A stretch of DNA of 64,000 bases, taken from NCBI RefSeq assembly GCF_017104715.1, contig NZ_JAAGPI010000004.1, positions 62,001 through 126,000 of the forward strand. Direction: 5' to 3'. Positions 15,379-24,161 of this stretch are shown here, piece by piece. The notes beneath the pieces were generated by a model that worked only from the letters and a program-made list of their open reading frames with translations, made no database searches and was not told the origin of the DNA. Within the stretch, counting starts at the first letter, position 1; every line of letters starts with the position of its first letter. The position numbers were made by a program, and so were the translations under genes. The stretch comes from Burkholderia sp. Ac-20365 (GTDB lineage: Bacteria > Pseudomonadota > Gammaproteobacteria > Burkholderiales > Burkholderiaceae).

Positions 15379-17226
15379 ATGCGGGCCGACGTTCTCGACG
15401 GCCTGAACGATGACCAGCGTGCGGTCGCAACCTGTGAGCGCAATGCGATGGTCATCGCCGGGCCCGGTTCAGGAAAGACCAGTACGCTCGCACGCAAGGC
15501 AAGCCTGATTCTGCAGGATCCCGGCAGGCGGCTTGCCGCTGTGACGTTCACGCGAGAGGCGGCCCTTGAACTGCGCGAGCGGATCGTCAAGCTGGCAGGC
15601 GAGGAGTGCATGCCTCGTCTGCTGGTGGGCACCTTCCACTCGACCATGCAGATGATGTCGTTTCCACACCTGTGCCGCGGGAAGTTCGCTACCGAAATCA
15701 TGTCGTCCGCGAAGTCCGGCTTCGGGAAGAAACAGTGGGAAATCGCGCGGGAGTCGGTCCGTCGGCTGTACATTTCACGCGCAATGGCGCACCTCGGCCT
15801 CGACATGGAGATCGAAGACGCGTCGCGCATCATCGAGCAGGTCAAATCCGGGCGACCGGCTGAAGAAAAGATCCACGAGGATCTGGCCTATGCCTACGCC
15901 GACGTAATGGAGCGCAATGGCGTTATCGATTTTCAGGACATTCTGCTGAAGACCATTCAGGGTCTCAAGGACGGTCACGTCACGCCTCTAAACGTGACCG
16001 ACATGTTCATCGACGAGTACCAGGATACGGACCTTGTCCAGTTCAACTGGGCGGAGCAGCATTATCTGGCCAACGTCCGCCTCACGGGTGTCGGCGACGA
16101 TGACCAGTCGATCTATGGCTTCCGGAATGCCCTTGGCTACGAGGGCATGCTGCGCTTCTGTAGCATGTTCCGCGCGGAGCAACTGATGCTTGGTCGGAAC
16201 TACCGAAGCCATCAGGAAGTTCTTGGCCCCTCGGTGAACGTCATCCGCAACAACCAGGGGCGAATCGACAAGCATCTGGTGGCGAACAAGGGTGTCGGCG
16301 GTGCGGCGCGCTGGCAGACCTTCGGATCGCGAAATGACGAAGCCTTCGCCGCAGCGTCGTATGGCTTTGACGCCTTGCGTTCGAACGCAACCGTGGGCAT
16401 TCTGGCGCGCACCAACCGTCGTCTGGACGACGTCGAGGCGAACCTTTCTGCGCGCGGCATCCCGTATCGCCGGCCACCAGGCGAGTCTGTCCTGAACCGG
16501 CAGGAGGTGGAGATCTTTGGGACCGCCTTGCAGACGATTTTCAAGCCCGACGCCCGGTCCCTTGACGCCTTGCTTGGGTGGAACGGCGTTGGCGAGGACG
16601 ATCTGAAAGGAATCAAACGCGCTTTCAACGGCCAGATGATCGTGGGTAGCCCCGACGACTTCCGGCGAAACAACATCTCCGATGACGGCAAAAAGCGTTG
16701 GCAGGACTTCGTGAAACTGTTCACCGGATGGCAGCATAGTCTGAACTCCGGTGTTGAAAACCTGCTCATCCACGGCGTCTATGAATGGCTGTTGATCGGC
16801 GCTCCCGACAACCGGTCGAAAAAGATGCTGGAGATCGCGAAAGAGATCTACCAGCCACGACGCGCCGACGCCAACGGCAACCCGGCCCAGTCGATCAAGG
16901 AGCGTCTCGCGGCGGTCAAACGTGCGCAGGACGATCGCAAGGAAAAAGAGAACCTGAAAGAGACGGTGGTCGAACTCATGACCGCGCACGGTTCGAAGGG
17001 CCTTGAGTTCGACCACGTCTGGATCATCGGCGCGGAGGAGGGCACCTTCCCGGCGAAGGACGGCGCGCTTGAAGAAGAGCGCCGGTTGATGTACGTCGCA
17101 ATGACGCGCTCGCGCAAGGATCTCGTTATATCTACAGGCGGCGGAAGCCCGCCCAGCCTTTTCATCGCGGAAAGTGGCATTGAACGAGTCTACGCCAAGG
17201 AAGAAGAGTCCGAAGCCGTTGCGTGA
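15379..17226 (+). CDS. UvrD/Rep-family DNA helicase
   Basis: This 615-residue superfamily 1A helicase shows all key motifs: NDDQRAVATCE (Q motif), Walker A GPGSGKTS (28-35), motif Ia VTFTREAALELRERI, motif II DEYQ (212-215), motif III GDDDQSIYGFR (about 240-249), motif IV LMLGRNYRS, motif V TAHGSKGLEFDHVWIIGAEEG and motif VI EEERRLMYVAMTRS. It is shorter than UvrD (about 720). It should unwind DNA 3'-5' by ATP hydrolysis, in repair or replicon maintenance. It follows the 303-aa gene with a two-base gap. Confidence 0.93.
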   Translation: MRADVLDGLNDDQRAVATCERNAMVIAGPGSGKTSTLARKASLILQDPGRRLAAVTFTREAALELRERIVKLAGEECMPRLLVGTFHSTMQMMSFPHLCRGKFATEIMSSAKSGFGKKQWEIARESVRRLYISRAMAHLGLDMEIEDASRIIEQVKSGRPAEEKIHEDLAYAYADVMERNGVIDFQDILLKTIQGLKDGHVTPLNVTDMFIDEYQDTDLVQFNWAEQHYLANVRLTGVGDDDQSIYGFRNALGYEGMLRFCSMFRAEQLMLGRNYRSHQEVLGPSVNVIRNNQGRIDKHLVANKGVGGAARWQTFGSRNDEAFAAASYGFDALRSNATVGILARTNRRLDDVEANLSARGIPYRRPPGESVLNRQEVEIFGTALQTIFKPDARSLDALLGWNGVGEDDLKGIKRAFNGQMIVGSPDDFRRNNISDDGKKRWQDFVKLFTGWQHSLNSGVENLLIHGVYEWLLIGAPDNRSKKMLEIAKEIYQPRRADANGNPAQSIKERLAAVKRAQDDRKEKENLKETVVELMTAHGSKGLEFDHVWIIGAEEGTFPAKDGALEEERRLMYVAMTRSRKDLVISTGGGSPPSLFIAESGIERVYAKEEESEAVA

Positions 17227-17674
17227 ACGGATGCCGGGGGTCGCAGCTCACATTGACGGGTTGCGACTCCGGTTTGGACCGGACGCCGTCGACGCGCGCC
17301 TACGACAGGCAAAAGCGGGCGAGGCCACATTCTATGCCCGGGAAGGTCCGAACGAGTTCGGCACTGCGCCCTCCGAATTGCAACCCTGGCTCGCCTCACT
17401 CGACGAAGCCTTTAACGGGGAGTTTTCAGCCATTGCCGCTGAGACTGGCCCCGATCTCCCGACGGTCACCCTTGGCGACTCGCCGGCGCGCTCTTCAAAT
17501 TTCTCTATGCGGCTCTTTTGCGATGGCTGCGACGGGTCGTGCGTAGGCACCGCGCGTCGATGCAGCGAGATGCGACAGTCGCTGGCAATCAAATCCCGAT
17601 CTTCAGGAAGGAAGGAAAAGGAACTGTGGGCTTCCCCGGCCGAGGTACAGCCGATCGAGTTTGTCGATCCGTAG
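17174..17674 (+). CDS. Hypothetical Cys-containing protein (166 aa)
   Basis: I do not recognise this protein. The frame begins with GTG at 17174 and overlaps the helicase 3' end by 53 bases; an ATG at 17231 is an alternative start. A cysteine cluster CDGCDGSCVGTARRC near residues 115-129 could bind a metal. Third-position GC is high through most of the frame, supporting coding. Overlap suggests coupling to the helicase. Confidence 0.5.
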   Translation: MALNESTPRKKSPKPLRERMPGVAAHIDGLRLRFGPDAVDARLRQAKAGEATFYAREGPNEFGTAPSELQPWLASLDEAFNGEFSAIAAETGPDLPTVTLGDSPARSSNFSMRLFCDGCDGSCVGTARRCSEMRQSLAIKSRSSGRKEKELWASPAEVQPIEFVDP

Positions 17675-17805
17675 GGAGGCGGGTGGCGCCACGAGACGAG
17701 GCCCATGCCGAGCCTTCGATAGGTTTCAGCCGCCAGGTGCGCGGAGTGCGCAGAAATGAGGGGTGTGAGCGGATGGCTCGGCGGCCGGAGCCGCGAGCCG
17801 GGCAA

Positions 17806-18393
17806 TTAGCCGATTTCGAGTTCTTCCGCCATCTGGGCAGCAGTCTTGGGAATGTGCCCGATCGAGAACTGCTTGATGCCGAGTAGCGCCTGGGTCACGG
17901 GTTCGAGCAGCAACTCGCGCTTGTCATGATCGAGCTTTCCGTTGAACTCGGACATATAGAGCTTCGTGCAGGCAACATCGGCGCGCACAAGCAGCCGATA
18001 GATCGTCGCGGCAAAGGGCGAAATAATGCGCAATGTGTACGTTTCCCCCGGGAACACAGCCTCGTTGATTTCCCCTTCGTAGTACTCGGTATCGGCTTCC
18101 AGCATCTCCACAGCGCCAACCAGATCGCCGAGCAGTTCGTTCAGGCGTTCCTTCTTGTTGGTACGACGGCCTCTCGCCGAATTCACGGACAGATAGAGAC
18201 GGCTCGTCACAAAGTTGAATTCGCGGATCACCCAGCGGCGAATGCGGGGAGAGCGAATAAACGCCGTTGCTTCGGCGGCGACCGCCGTATTGATCTGGTT
18301 TGTCCGAGCCTCATTTTTCGGCGCGGAAAGCTTGATATTGTTCATCTTGGGTGCCTTGACCTCCCGAACTGCGTTCACTTGTTGATCTGCCAA
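17806..18393 (-). CDS. Hypothetical protein (195 aa)
   Basis: No confident assignment. The protein has a basic N-terminus, a helical core (KERLNELLGDLVGAVEMLEADTEYYEGEI) and a pattern TYTLRIISPFAATIYRLLVRADVACTKLY followed by LLLEPVTQALLGIKQFSI. This layout is faintly reminiscent of DUF1845/AcaB-type proteins of conjugative elements, but I would not rely on it. It stands alone on the - strand facing the nrd genes. Confidence 0.7.
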   Translation of the reverse strand: MADQQVNAVREVKAPKMNNIKLSAPKNEARTNQINTAVAAEATAFIRSPRIRRWVIREFNFVTSRLYLSVNSARGRRTNKKERLNELLGDLVGAVEMLEADTEYYEGEINEAVFPGETYTLRIISPFAATIYRLLVRADVACTKLYMSEFNGKLDHDKRELLLEPVTQALLGIKQFSIGHIPKTAAQMAEELEIG

Positions 18394-18922
18394 GAGACGC
18401 GTCCCGGGTACCGAGACTGGCCGACCGCATGCCAGGAATGTCCTGAATGCTCTGGATTCTGCACCCTGTCACCCATCCGGGTCTCATGAATGCAGCCGCT
18501 TTTGCTTCGATATTCGCCGTGTGTCACTGCCCTTTTTTTCGGTTATGATTCTTCTCAGATTTTGAAGCGCCGATAGTTCGGCATGACATGCGACCGGTTT
18601 TACCGCGTCGCTCCAATCGGGTCACCTAGGACCCGACCCGCGCGTAGACCACGTGTTGGTGATGAATTTGGAAAGCGAACTGGTCGTCGCTTTTGACGTC
18701 GGGATACTCCTTAGTCCCGAAGTCGTTGTCGGTGACGATGACGATGTCCGGAGGCGGGTTCCTCGGAATCTGCCTCCGGGAGTTCAACATCATCCAGAAG
18801 CCGCCGTTTCGGGCGGCGTTTGCATTTGTGGCTTCAGAAAGGCGACTACGGCCGGCAGAGCGATCTCCGTCGACCGAAGATGCTTTTCAACCGCGTGCGT
18901 GCACGCACAAACTGGAGTCCAC
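18394..18922 (+). promoter_or_regulatory. nrdB upstream/leader region
   Basis: Apart from the possible small - strand gene, this 529-base region holds a GCCGA-TAGT-TCGGC hairpin followed by A at about 18571-18584, a TCGGGTC/GACCCGA hairpin at about 18616-18635 and a GCCGCC-GTTTC-GGGCGGC hairpin near 18800. It ends with TTTTCAACC, GCGTG-CGTG-CACGC, ACAAACTGGAG and the start of nrdB, the same order of parts as the other leaders. I see no NrdR box. Confidence 0.45.
18626..18793 (-). CDS. Possible small protein (55 aa)
   Basis: A - strand frame starts ATGATG at 18793 and stops at 18626. Its codons are GC-rich at third positions and the product looks protein-like ([35 protein letters not shown]). 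No good ribosome site is visible, and the frame stays open upstream of the ATG, so the start is uncertain. It occupies part of the otherwise empty 18394-18922 region. Function unknown. Confidence 0.4.
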   Translation of the reverse strand: MMLNSRRQIPRNPPPDIVIVTDNDFGTKEYPDVKSDDQFAFQIHHQHVVYARVGS

Positions 18923-20059
18923 ATGTCTACACTATCCTGGGATGAGGAGGCCACCGACGCCATTTCGCCCAAACCCACCAGCGCATCGAACACCCAGCAA
19001 GAACCCGGCGCAATTCCGCAGATCTCGGCACCGCACAACACGGGCCGGATTAACGTAGCGGACAAGCGCATCATCAACGGCCAGACTGACGTCAATCAGC
19101 TCGTGCCGTTCAAGTACAAATGGGCGTGGGAAAAATATCTGTCCGGTTGCGCGAACCACTGGATGCCGCAGGAGGTCAACATGTCCCGCGACATCGCGCT
19201 CTGGAGAGACCCGAATGGGCTGACGGAAGACGAGCGTCGCATCGTCAAGCGCAACCTCGGCTTCTTCGTGACGGCCGACTCGCTCGCGGCGAACAACATC
19301 GTACTGGGCACGTACCGCCACATCACGGCGCCCGAATGCCGCCAGTTCCTGCTGCGCCAGGCCTTCGAAGAGGCGATCCACACGCATGCTTACCAGTACA
19401 TCGTGGAGTCGCTCGGACTCGATGAAAGCGAGATCTTCAACGCTTATCATGAGGTGCCGTCAATCCGCGCGAAGGATGAGTTTCTGATACCCTTCATCCA
19501 CACGCTGACCGACCCGGCCTTCACCACGGGAACCCTCGAAGCTGACCAGAAGCTGCTCAAATCGCTGATCGTCTTCGCATGCGTTATGGAGGGCTTGTTT
19601 TTTTACGTCGGCTTCACGCAGATACTCGCGTTGGGCCGCCAGAACAAGATGCCGGGTGCAGCGGAGCAGTATCAGTACATTCTGCGCGACGAGTCGATGC
19701 ACTGCAATTTTGGCATCGATCTGATCAACCAGATCAAGCTCGAAAATCCGAATCTCTGGACCTCTGGGTTTCGCGAAGAGATTCGTGAAATTTTCCTGCG
19801 AGCCGTCGAGCTGGAGTATGCTTACGCGGAAGACACCATGCCGCGCGGCATCCTCGGCCTCAATGCATCGATGTTCAAGAGCTATTTGCGCTTCATCTGC
19901 AACCGCCGTTGCCAGCAGATCGGTCTCGATCCGCTCTTCCCGAATGAGGAAAACCCTTTCCCCTGGATGAGCGAGATGATCGACCTGAAGAAGGAGCGCA
20001 ACTTCTTCGAGACCCGCGTCATCGATTACCAGACAGGCGGCGCCCTGTCCTGGGAATAA
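18923..20059 (+). CDS. nrdB: Ribonucleotide reductase beta subunit, class I
   Basis: This 378-residue protein is the radical-generating subunit of ribonucleoside-diphosphate reductase. By alignment to the class I pattern the di-metal ligands are D119, E150, H153, E223, E257 and H260, and the radical tyrosine is Y157 (in [12 protein letters not shown]). All are present, so it looks active and of the tyrosyl-radical type. The start at 18923 follows TGGAG; a longer in-frame stretch to 18653 runs through leader hairpins and is rejected. nrdA follows after 169 bases of structured leader. The order nrdB-nrdA is the reverse of the E. coli order. Confidence 0.95.
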   Translation: MSTLSWDEEATDAISPKPTSASNTQQEPGAIPQISAPHNTGRINVADKRIINGQTDVNQLVPFKYKWAWEKYLSGCANHWMPQEVNMSRDIALWRDPNGLTEDERRIVKRNLGFFVTADSLAANNIVLGTYRHITAPECRQFLLRQAFEEAIHTHAYQYIVESLGLDESEIFNAYHEVPSIRAKDEFLIPFIHTLTDPAFTTGTLEADQKLLKSLIVFACVMEGLFFYVGFTQILALGRQNKMPGAAEQYQYILRDESMHCNFGIDLINQIKLENPNLWTSGFREEIREIFLRAVELEYAYAEDTMPRGILGLNASMFKSYLRFICNRRCQQIGLDPLFPNEENPFPWMSEMIDLKKERNFFETRVIDYQTGGALSWE

Positions 20060-20228
20060 CCCCCTCAAGAAAACCGCTGGGCTCATGCCCGGCCGGACCC
20101 TCGACAAGCTAATCCCCTCGGAGTTCTTAGCCGGTAGCCATCACGCTACCGAGTAACAGCTCCACCTGTTACGTACGCCCATAGGTTTTTCAACCGGCGC
20201 AATGGCGCCAATACCTAGGAGAAGTTAC
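20060..20228 (+). promoter_or_regulatory. Structured nrdA leader
   Basis: Hairpins CGGTAGC/GCTACCG and GTAACAG/CTGTTAC are followed by TAGGT (20182-20186), T5, the inner hairpin GGCGC (20196-20200)/GCGCC (20205-20209), and ACCTA (20213-20217) overlapping the SD. TAGGT and ACCTA pair perfectly and would hide the ribosome site. No cobalamin or other known riboswitch core was recognised. Confidence 0.6.
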
Positions 20229-23114
20229 GTGAACGACGATCTTATCAACTCGAAGAAGGTCATCAAGCGCACAGGGGAAGTCGTCCCGTTCGACACGAGC
20301 CGCATCCGTGTTGCGCTGACCAAAAACGCCCTCGACGCGCGCGGGCTAAAGGCGGCGGGGCGAACCGATCTGCCGCAGCACGACCGCGCGCTCATCGATG
20401 CGGTACTCGACGATGTCCTGCGCGCAGTGACGCGCACTGACGCGCTGGGAGTCGATATCGAGACAATTCAGGACACTGTCGAACTTTCACTCATGCGTCG
20501 CGGCGAGCACGATCTGGCACGTAGCTACGTGCTGTATCGCGCTAAGCGCACTGAAGAGCGTGAGGCGACTGTTTCGCCGCGGGCAGATCGCGCAATGCGT
20601 GTAGTAAACGCGGTCGGCATTTCGACGGACCTGAACACGGCCGCCTTGCTCGAAGAGCTGGCGTTCCGTTCTGCGGGCCTCGATGTTCCGGCACCGCAGG
20701 TGATTCTCGATGGCGCGATGCGTCAGTGTTTCGACGGGATGCCGGAGGAGGCCGTTCGCACGGCACTTCTGCTGAGCGTGCGCGAGAAGATGGAAATGCA
20801 TCCGGATGCGACCAAACTGGCGGCCGGAATCGTCATCGGGACGCTGCTGGCCGAAGTGACGGGTGAGATCGTTGCTTCGCAGGATGTGAACGCCGCGTAC
20901 GTGGACGGTTTCGCCCCGTACATCAAGCGTGGCATCAAGGCAGAGCTGCTCGACGAAAAGCTGGCCGGGTTCGATCTCGTTCGCCTCGCGAAGGCTTTGC
21001 GGCCCGAGCGCGACGCGCGATTCAACTACCTCGGTATCGAGACGATCGCCGAGCGCTATCTGCAGCACATCGAAAGCACGCGCATCGAATTGCCGCAGTG
21101 GCTGTACATGCGGGTCGCGATGGGTCTGTCGCTGAACGAGATCGACCGCGAAGCGCGAACGATCGAGTTCTACGAACTGCTCTCGTCGAACGACTTCATG
21201 TCGTCGACCCCGACGCTGTTCAACTCGGGCACACGCCGCTCGCAACTTTCGTCGTGCTATCTGACGACGGTGGCGGACGACCTGGACGGCATCTACGAGT
21301 CGCTGAAGGACAACGCACTGCTCTCGAAGTTCGCCGGCGGTCTCGGCAACGACTGGACGCGGGTGCGGGCACTCGGTAGCCACATCAAGGGAACCAACGG
21401 CAAATCGCAGGGTGTCGTGCCGTTCCTGAAGGTGGTCAACGATACGGCTGTCGCGGTCAATCAGGGTGGCAAGCGCAAAGGCGCGGTGTGCGCATACCTG
21501 GAGACGTGGCACCTGGACATCGAAGAGTTCCTCGAACTGCGCAAGAATACGGGTGACGACCGCCGCCGCACGCACGATATGAACACGGCGAACTGGATTC
21601 CCGACCTGTTCATGAAGCGCGTGATGGACGAAGGCCACTGGACGCTGTTTTCGCCGAGCGATGTGCCCGATCTTCACGAGAAGTTCGGCAAAGAGTTCGA
21701 GGCGGCCTACGTCCAGTACGAGCAGAAGGCCGCTCGCAAGGAAATCCGTCTTTCGAAGACAGTCGAAGCAGGGTGGCTGTGGCGCAAGATGCTCGGCATG
21801 CTGTTCGAAACCGGGCATCCGTGGATCACGTTCAAGGATCCGTGCAACGTTCGCTCACCGCAGCAGCACGTCGGTGTCGTGCACTCGTCAAATCTTTGCA
21901 CGGAGATCACGCTCAACACGAGCGAGATGGAAATCGCTGTGTGTAACCTCGGCTCAGTGAATCTCGTCGCGCACCTGAAGCAGGGAGGCGACGGTTCGTA
22001 CGCGATCGACGTTGAAAAGCTTGAGCGGACCGTGTCGACGGCGATGCGCATGCTGGACAACGTCATTGACATCAACTACTACGCGGTGCCCAAGGCTCGG
22101 AACTCGAACCTCAAGCATCGCCCGGTGGGTCTCGGCATCATGGGATTTCACGAAGCGCTGCAGGTGATGGGCGTTGCATTCGCCTCGGAAGCAGCAATCG
22201 AGTTCGCCGACGAGTCGATGGAGTACCTGGCATATCACGCGTATCGGGCTTCCAACGATCTCGCGAGGGAGCGTGGCCGTTATTCAACGTTCGCGGGTTC
22301 ACTGTGGGATCAGGGCGTCTTGCCGCACGAAAGTGTAGCGATGCTCGAGGAACAACGTGGACTGAAGGTGGGGTTCGAAATCAGGCCGCGCCTTGGCGAA
22401 AAGTGGGCTAGGTTGAAGGAAGACATCCGCAAGTACGGGATGCGCAACTCCAACTGCTTGGCCATAGCACCAACGGCCACCATCAGCAATATTTGTGGAA
22501 TTTCGGCGTCCATAGATCCGGTCTTTCAGAACATTTTCGTGAAGAGTAACCTGGCTGGCGAGTTCACACAGGTTAGCCAACGCATGGTCGTTGATCTGAA
22601 AAAGGAGGGTCTTTGGGACGAAATGATGGTGCTGGATCTGAAACACTTCGACGGGTCGCTTGCGAAAATCGAGCGCGTTCCGGAGCGGCTACGGCAGATC
22701 TATGCAACTGCGTTCGAAATTGATCCGACATGGCTCGTGGAGTGTGCGGCTCGCCGACAGGTCTGGATCGATCAGGCACAGTCGCTCAACATCTATCTGG
22801 CGGGTGCATCGGGTAAAAAGCTCGACGAGGTCTACAAACTCGCATGGGTGCGTGGACTGAAGACGACGTATTACCTGCGCACGATAGCAGCAACGCATGT
22901 GGAAAAATCGACGGTCGCACCGGGACGCCTCAATGCCGTGCCGTCGGGCGGTGAAGATGGGGCCCGCACGAAACCGACTGTTGAAGATTCCAAACGTGTT
23001 GTGACGTCGCCAGCAGCCAGTGCTACATCGGAAGAACCTGATGCGCTCGAAGGCCGGGTGTGCATGTTCCGTCCGGGAGACCCTCTGGCGGCCGACTGCG
23101 AAGCGTGTCAGTAG
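20229..23114 (+). CDS. nrdA: Ribonucleotide reductase alpha subunit, class I
   Basis: This 961-residue catalytic subunit starts with GTG at 20229 behind TAGGAGAAG; an ATG at 20202 lies inside the leader hairpin. It has an N-terminal ATP-cone (KKVIKRTGEVVPFDTSRIRVAL), so it should be dATP-regulated. Active-site segments include SQLSSCYL (first redox cysteine, about residue 343), SNLCTEITLNT (NxCxE catalytic trio), VCNLGSVNL (second redox cysteine) and a C-terminal CEAC pair for reduction by thioredoxin or glutaredoxin. All key residues are present. It reduces NDPs to dNDPs together with NrdB. Confidence 0.96.
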   Translation: MNDDLINSKKVIKRTGEVVPFDTSRIRVALTKNALDARGLKAAGRTDLPQHDRALIDAVLDDVLRAVTRTDALGVDIETIQDTVELSLMRRGEHDLARSYVLYRAKRTEEREATVSPRADRAMRVVNAVGISTDLNTAALLEELAFRSAGLDVPAPQVILDGAMRQCFDGMPEEAVRTALLLSVREKMEMHPDATKLAAGIVIGTLLAEVTGEIVASQDVNAAYVDGFAPYIKRGIKAELLDEKLAGFDLVRLAKALRPERDARFNYLGIETIAERYLQHIESTRIELPQWLYMRVAMGLSLNEIDREARTIEFYELLSSNDFMSSTPTLFNSGTRRSQLSSCYLTTVADDLDGIYESLKDNALLSKFAGGLGNDWTRVRALGSHIKGTNGKSQGVVPFLKVVNDTAVAVNQGGKRKGAVCAYLETWHLDIEEFLELRKNTGDDRRRTHDMNTANWIPDLFMKRVMDEGHWTLFSPSDVPDLHEKFGKEFEAAYVQYEQKAARKEIRLSKTVEAGWLWRKMLGMLFETGHPWITFKDPCNVRSPQQHVGVVHSSNLCTEITLNTSEMEIAVCNLGSVNLVAHLKQGGDGSYAIDVEKLERTVSTAMRMLDNVIDINYYAVPKARNSNLKHRPVGLGIMGFHEALQVMGVAFASEAAIEFADESMEYLAYHAYRASNDLARERGRYSTFAGSLWDQGVLPHESVAMLEEQRGLKVGFEIRPRLGEKWARLKEDIRKYGMRNSNCLAIAPTATISNICGISASIDPVFQNIFVKSNLAGEFTQVSQRMVVDLKKEGLWDEMMVLDLKHFDGSLAKIERVPERLRQIYATAFEIDPTWLVECAARRQVWIDQAQSLNIYLAGASGKKLDEVYKLAWVRGLKTTYYLRTIAATHVEKSTVAPGRLNAVPSGGEDGARTKPTVEDSKRVVTSPAASATSEEPDALEGRVCMFRPGDPLAADCEACQ

Positions 23115-23298
23115 CGGTGGGCGAAGCAAAGAAATCTAGCGGTACGTAAGTTCTTTACAGCAATCATTCGGTAACTGTAGAATGGGGAGTCCGTAAGGGC
23201 TTTCCTTTGTTCACCCAAACGTGGACAAAGGAAAGCGCCTCCACCCCGAGGCGGAAGAAGCAAAACGCGCCGTGCAGATGCGGCATACGGGGACACTC

Positions 23299-23343
23299 AT
23301 GAACTTCAAGAGCGAACGCTTGCTAAGCTCTCGGCCCGCCTAG
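23299..23343 (+). CDS. 14-codon mini-ORF with a full leader
   Basis: An ATG at 23299 opens a 14-codon frame (MNFKSERLLSSRPA) ending in TAG. Upstream is GCCG (23269-23272)...CGGC (23281-23284), then A and a GGGG ribosome site seven bases before the ATG, exactly as in front of the real genes. It may be a leader peptide or the remnant of a small gene whose body was lost. Confidence 0.35.
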   Translation: MNFKSERLLSSRPA

Positions 23344-23479
23344 GCGCCGAATCACGCAAGCGGCACTGCTATTGCCTTGCGAAAGAAGCAGGTAGAGCAG
23401 AACGTCTTCGCTCACGCCATTCCATCAAACTGAAATCGTTCGCGCCCGCGAAGGCTTTCCTGCGCCTGTTTGGCTCACG

Positions 23480-23543
23480 AAAGTCGTTGCGTCACGCACC
23501 GGCTTCCTCTTTTTCACGCCGCTACGGCAACAAGAGGAACCTC
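23480..23543 (+). promoter_or_regulatory. SD-sequestering leader of the 23544 gene
   Basis: CCTCTT (23506-23511) pairs with AAGAGG (23532-23537), which holds the SD. The inner hairpin is GCCG-CTA-CGGC (23518-23528). Confidence 0.65.
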
Positions 23544-23690
23544 ATGAACGAGCAAACCATCAAGTACCAGCGCACCCCGGCTCGCCAGATCGACAGCCAG
23601 GACCCGAACAAGTCCTATGTCTATCTCAATGGCTGCAAGCTGACCGAAGTGCGCATCAACGGTGTCTGGGTCTGCACGAACGTGGAATAA
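23544..23690 (+). CDS. Small protein (48 aa)
   Basis: ATG at 23544 follows AAGAGG. The product starts polar (MNEQTIKYQRTPARQIDSQD) and ends with a beta-like stretch (KSYVYLNGCKLTEVRINGVWVCTN) with two cysteines. It is soluble-looking, unlike its neighbours. No family recognised. It is the first of the small-gene row behind nrdA. Confidence 0.65.
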   Translation: MNEQTIKYQRTPARQIDSQDPNKSYVYLNGCKLTEVRINGVWVCTNVE

Positions 23691-23785
23691 GGGTCGATCG
23701 CATTCATGCGACCACCCCGATCCAGTCCGTGTGGTCCAGTGCCTGTGTAAACCATCAAACCCGCAACTATCAAGAGGTAACTCTC
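23691..23785 (+). promoter_or_regulatory. Leader with alternative hairpins before the 23786 gene
   Basis: GGTCG...CGACC encloses a CGCA/TGCG hairpin just after the previous stop. The arm CGACCAC can instead be used in GACCAC...GTGGTC, so the two folds compete. The GCC-type inner hairpin is not clear here. Confidence 0.45.
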
Positions 23786-24031
23786 GTGGATATCCGTAAA
23801 GGTGTTCGCCGTCGCATCCTGCTGTACGTTTTCCTTTCCCCCATCTGGGCTCCGCTGCTGGCGGCTGCTCTCTGGCGGATTGTGATTTTCGCCCTGCATG
23901 GTGTGCATAGCCATCACAAGCCCGAAGACATGCGCGCTGTTGTGCTGTTCTTCTGGGCATTGTTCGCAATTGCACTTTTTGTGAAGGTCGTCTTCATCAA
24001 GAAGCCGAAAACCGAACCCGTTCGCGTCTAG
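23786..24031 (+). CDS. Small two-helix membrane protein (81 aa)
   Basis: GTG at 23786 follows AAGAGGTAA. The product has a basic start (VDIRKGVRRR), two hydrophobic segments at about 11-31 and 48-66, and a basic tail (KKPKTEPVRV). The basic ends suggest both termini are cytoplasmic with a His-rich loop outside (HGVHSHHKPED). No family recognised. Confidence 0.65.
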   Translation: MDIRKGVRRRILLYVFLSPIWAPLLAAALWRIVIFALHGVHSHHKPEDMRAVVLFFWALFAIALFVKVVFIKKPKTEPVRV

Positions 24032-24043
24032 CGAACCAGGAAC

Positions 24044-24161
24044 GAAAGCCCTCTGGGCTTTCCGATGTGCGTCATGTGACCACACCGGAAAGCCAGATTC
24101 ACTCCGTGAACTCAGGCTTGCCCTTTTTTCAGCGCCGTTACGGCATCCAAAGGGGTAATTC
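24044..24161 (+). promoter_or_regulatory. Multi-hairpin leader of the 24162 gene
   Basis: Hairpin A is AAAGCCC (24044-24050)/GGGCTTT (24054-24060). Hairpin B is GGCTTTCCG (24055-24063)/CGGAAAGCC (24085-24093) and cannot form with A. Hairpin C is AAGCC (24089-24093)/GGCTT (24114-24118), with an inner TTCAC/GTGAA and a T6 tract after it. Then CCCTTT (24120-24125) can pair with AAAGGG of the SD (24148-24153) around GCCG-TTA-CGGC. Confidence 0.7.

Larger units (their letters stand above)
23115..23543 (+). other. Structured intergenic region after nrdA
   Basis: This 429-base region holds a strong hairpin, GCTTTCCTTTGT (23199-23210) with ACAAAGGAAAGC (23225-23236), plus an inner CAC/GTG. A GCCTC/GAGGC hairpin, the leader-like element before a 14-codon mini-ORF (23299) and the leader of the 23544 gene follow. 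No other coding sequence seen. Confidence 0.6.

Noticed and set aside
15988..17016. 342-codon - strand frame opposite the helicase gene
   Set aside because: The + strand contains all SF1 helicase motifs; the antisense frame has no ribosome site or recognisable domain.
20060..20228. nrdA leader considered as a cobalamin or other known riboswitch
   Set aside because: No B12-box or other recognisable aptamer core is present, the enzyme is class I and does not need cobalamin, and the layout matches the local leader family instead.
20487..21818. 443-codon - strand frame opposite nrdA
   Set aside because: It is antisense to well-conserved NrdA sequence and its product has the His/Arg-rich composition of a shadow frame.
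24044..24060. AAAGCCC/GGGCTTT hairpins read as simple terminators of the preceding genes
   Set aside because: They may help end transcription, but only three Ts follow, and the third matching arm (GGAAAGCC) downstream is not explained by a plain terminator, so they are reported as part of the leaders.
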